Shown in pieces: positions 62,201 through 64,000 of a stretch of 64,000 nt of DNA (position 1 is the stretch's first letter; every line of letters starts with the position of its first letter). The translations under genes and the position numbers were made by a program. This stretch comes from Colius striatus (taxonomy: Eukaryota > Chordata > Aves > Coliiformes > Coliidae), in contig NC_084772.1 in NCBI RefSeq assembly GCF_028858725.1, forward strand, positions 13,523,048 through 13,587,047, given 5' to 3'. The notes beneath the pieces were generated by a model. The model did no database searches. It saw nothing but the letters and a program-made list of their open reading frames with translations, and was not told the DNA's origin.

Positions 62201-63080
62201 AATGACACCTACATATATATGTCCACATATATATGTTTTGCAATTGAAAATGCAAGAGCATGGAGCTTGCATGACTGAAGTGGAAAATCAAATATACTTG
62301 CCACTCTCTTGCAAAAAATACAATGGTGGTTATGTTTTACCTGAGGATTCTGTTCTCTAAAGTTATTGTACATGTAAAATGTAGATGATATTTGAAGTTC
62401 AGTACAGCAGTCACAAAAAATCCTTTGAAATAAGAAAGCAAATGCTTTTGAAAAGTATTATGTTACCATAACTTAATAATGGACCACAGGAACTCATTAC
62501 ACTGCATCTCATGAATATCATTCATCTCTTTCAACCCTGAAGAAAATTCCTCTGTTACAGAACTTGGTTAATTTACTTTAATCCATTATTTTTTAAAGAT
62601 TGTGCTATCCTAAGGTTCAGTGTATCTTATAGTCAGTCATAACAAAAAAGGAGTAGTGACAAATGGGCTGTTGTCTACATTTTTTTGGCATTGTTTCATG
62701 TCAGAATATCTTCATTGTTGTTGCAGACTATGCTATTGAGTTTTTAAGGGATAATTATACTAGGAAAGGCAAGGAGGGCTGATGTCTGTTAACATAATCT
62801 TACTGCATGTAAATGTGACCTGCAAAGAGAAGAATGTTGTTTAAAACAGCAGCTCTTCAAACTGACCTTGTTGACTCAGAATGTTGAGGAGGAGTGCGGA
62901 GTAACTTCATTAATTTGTCAGGTCTCATTGCAGCAAGTATTAGGATAGGTTTGTTGCTAAGGGAACCCAAAAGATCTTATTTAACTAGCTGTCATTCATA
63001 AATTATGATCTACTCTCTGGGGAAAGTAGGTTCTACTTGCAGAATTTCTTACGATACAAACAACAGCTAGTGGCAAAGAA
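59210..63080. other. Presumed BEAN1 intron, nothing recognised
   Basis: The sequence lies upstream of the BEAN1 terminal exon on the minus strand and is presumably intronic. I looked for the upstream BEAN1 exon with its SPPG ending and His/Arg-rich stretch and did not find it. A C-run next to a T-run occurs near 61190-61216. No other feature is supported. Confidence 0.4.
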
Positions 63081-63084
63081 AGAG

Positions 63085-63500
63085 ACAAATCTGGGGAATG
63101 AAGAGGCTGGAACATCTTTCTTATGTAGACAAGCTGAGGGAGTTAGGGTTGTTCACCCTGGAGAAGAGAAGGCTATGGGGAAACCTAGCAGCCTTTCAGT
63201 GCCTAAAGAGGGCCTACGGGAAAGCTGGAGACTTTTCACAAGAGCATGTAGTGTTAGGACAAGGGGTAATGGCTTCAAACTGAAAGCAGGGAGATTCAAA
63301 TTAGATGCAAGGAAGAAGTTGCTCACTATGAGGGTGGATGAGGCCCAGAGAAGGTTGTGACTGCCTCATCCCTGGAAGTATAGCAGGCCAGATTGGATAG
63401 GGCTTTAAGCAGCCTCATCTAGTGGCAGGCGTCCCTGCCCACGGCAGAGGGATTGGAAGTAGATGATCTTTAAGGTCTCTTGCAATCCAAACCATTCAAT
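63085..63500 (+). mobile_element. CR1 LINE, 5'-truncated 3' portion
   Basis: The sequence contains the typical CR1 end-region order: CTGGAGAAGAGAAGGCT, GGGGAAACCTAGCAGCCTTT, AGTGCCTAAAGAGGGCCTAC, GGCTTCAAACTGAAAGC, GGAAGAAGTTGCTCACTATG and GATCTTTAAGGTCTCTTGCA, then a CCATTCAATGA end. About 415 bp of the non-LTR retrotransposon 3' end remains. It is diverged and non-coding for a working reverse transcriptase. The overlapping 107-codon open frame is part of this repeat, not a gene. Confidence 0.92.
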
Positions 63501-64000
63501 GAAAAAGATATATTTTTATTTACTTATTTCATTTGTTATGTTGTGGCTCTGAAAAAATTATTCTGTTGCTTTGCTGATGACCTGCTGTCTTCTTTTAATA
63601 ATGGTAAACAGAATTGCTAAATCTGGAAAATGTGTGCTGACAGATTTAAGCTATGATAAAAACAACACAAAGGATGTTTATGTGTTGTTATCTAATAAAG
63701 AAAAGGTGAAATTAGAAAAAAATATACTGTAACTCTCTAAAAGGAGGATCAAAGGAAAAAAATAGTGTTTGATGACCATGTAAGTAGTTCAGCTGTTGCT
63801 GCTATCTGATTGCACAATCTACAGCTGGATTTGTAAGACAGCAGCTTGAAAATCTGTCAGTTTTCTTTGAGATGTTTTTTTCTTAGAATATGTATATTGA
63901 ATGAATTTCTGGTTACAAATGCTTGGTGCCTCCATCAGGTTTTTCACCTTTCACTGCTGCTGGGTTTTGGGTTTTTTTTTAAATGCAGAAATACTTTGCA

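Noticed and set aside
63037-63360. 107-codon plus-strand frame near the right end
   Set aside because: It is contained in the CR1 3' region, a non-coding part of that repeat.
1-64000. CRISPR arrays, operons, prophage or other prokaryotic-type systems
   Set aside because: The window is vertebrate nuclear DNA with spliced genes. The only direct-repeat arrays are short minisatellites without spacer structure.

Overview
The window looks like nuclear DNA from a bird. The evidence is spliced vertebrate genes with canonical GT-AG introns, GC-rich CpG-island promoters on an AT-rich background, two CR1 LINE tails of the avian/reptilian type, and long terminal repeats of a family common in bird genomes. 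Gene order matches the vertebrate CMTM/CKLF-TK2-BEAN1 neighbourhood (human 16q22, chicken chromosome 11; gene order from memory). The species cannot be fixed from the sequence.

Layout. 1-8.9 kb has no recognisable coding exon; 1-5.3 kb may be the long 3' UTR of a plus-strand neighbour, CMTM4 by synteny, but this is not proven. 8.9-24.06 kb is CMTM3 on the minus strand, with five coding exons (172 aa) and a CpG-island promoter at about 23.7-24.5 kb. 24.8-27.66 kb is a CKLF-like MARVEL gene on the minus strand, with four coding exons (142 aa). Only 125 bp upstream of its ATG, TK2 (mitochondrial thymidine kinase 2) starts on the plus strand and runs to 40.43 kb in ten coding exons (273 aa); the two share a bidirectional GC-rich promoter. 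41.2-47.5 kb is intergenic and holds a solo LTR with 5-bp target-site duplications. 47.5-51.56 kb is a two-exon minus-strand gene (596 aa) with a SPATA2-type PUB-like domain; its promoter is a CpG island with an ISRE-like site. 51.8-58 kb is intergenic. 58.08-58.43 kb is the terminal coding exon of BEAN1 (minus strand), whose upstream exons lie beyond the window. A possible alternative BEAN1 terminal exon lies at about 58.96-59.21 kb. A CR1 tail sits at 63.1-63.5 kb.

The genes do not form one pathway. CMTM3 and the CKLF-like gene are four-helix MARVEL membrane proteins from one tandem duplication, TK2 makes mitochondrial dTMP/dCMP, the SPATA2-like protein probably acts in ubiquitin or innate-immune signalling, and BEAN1 binds NEDD4-family ligases. 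I found no new multi-gene system. The points most worth checking are the extra SPATA2-family paralogue with its ISRE-like promoter, the candidate alternative BEAN1 end, the out-of-frame upstream ATG in TK2, and a G-rich 17-bp minisatellite in TK2 intron 1.
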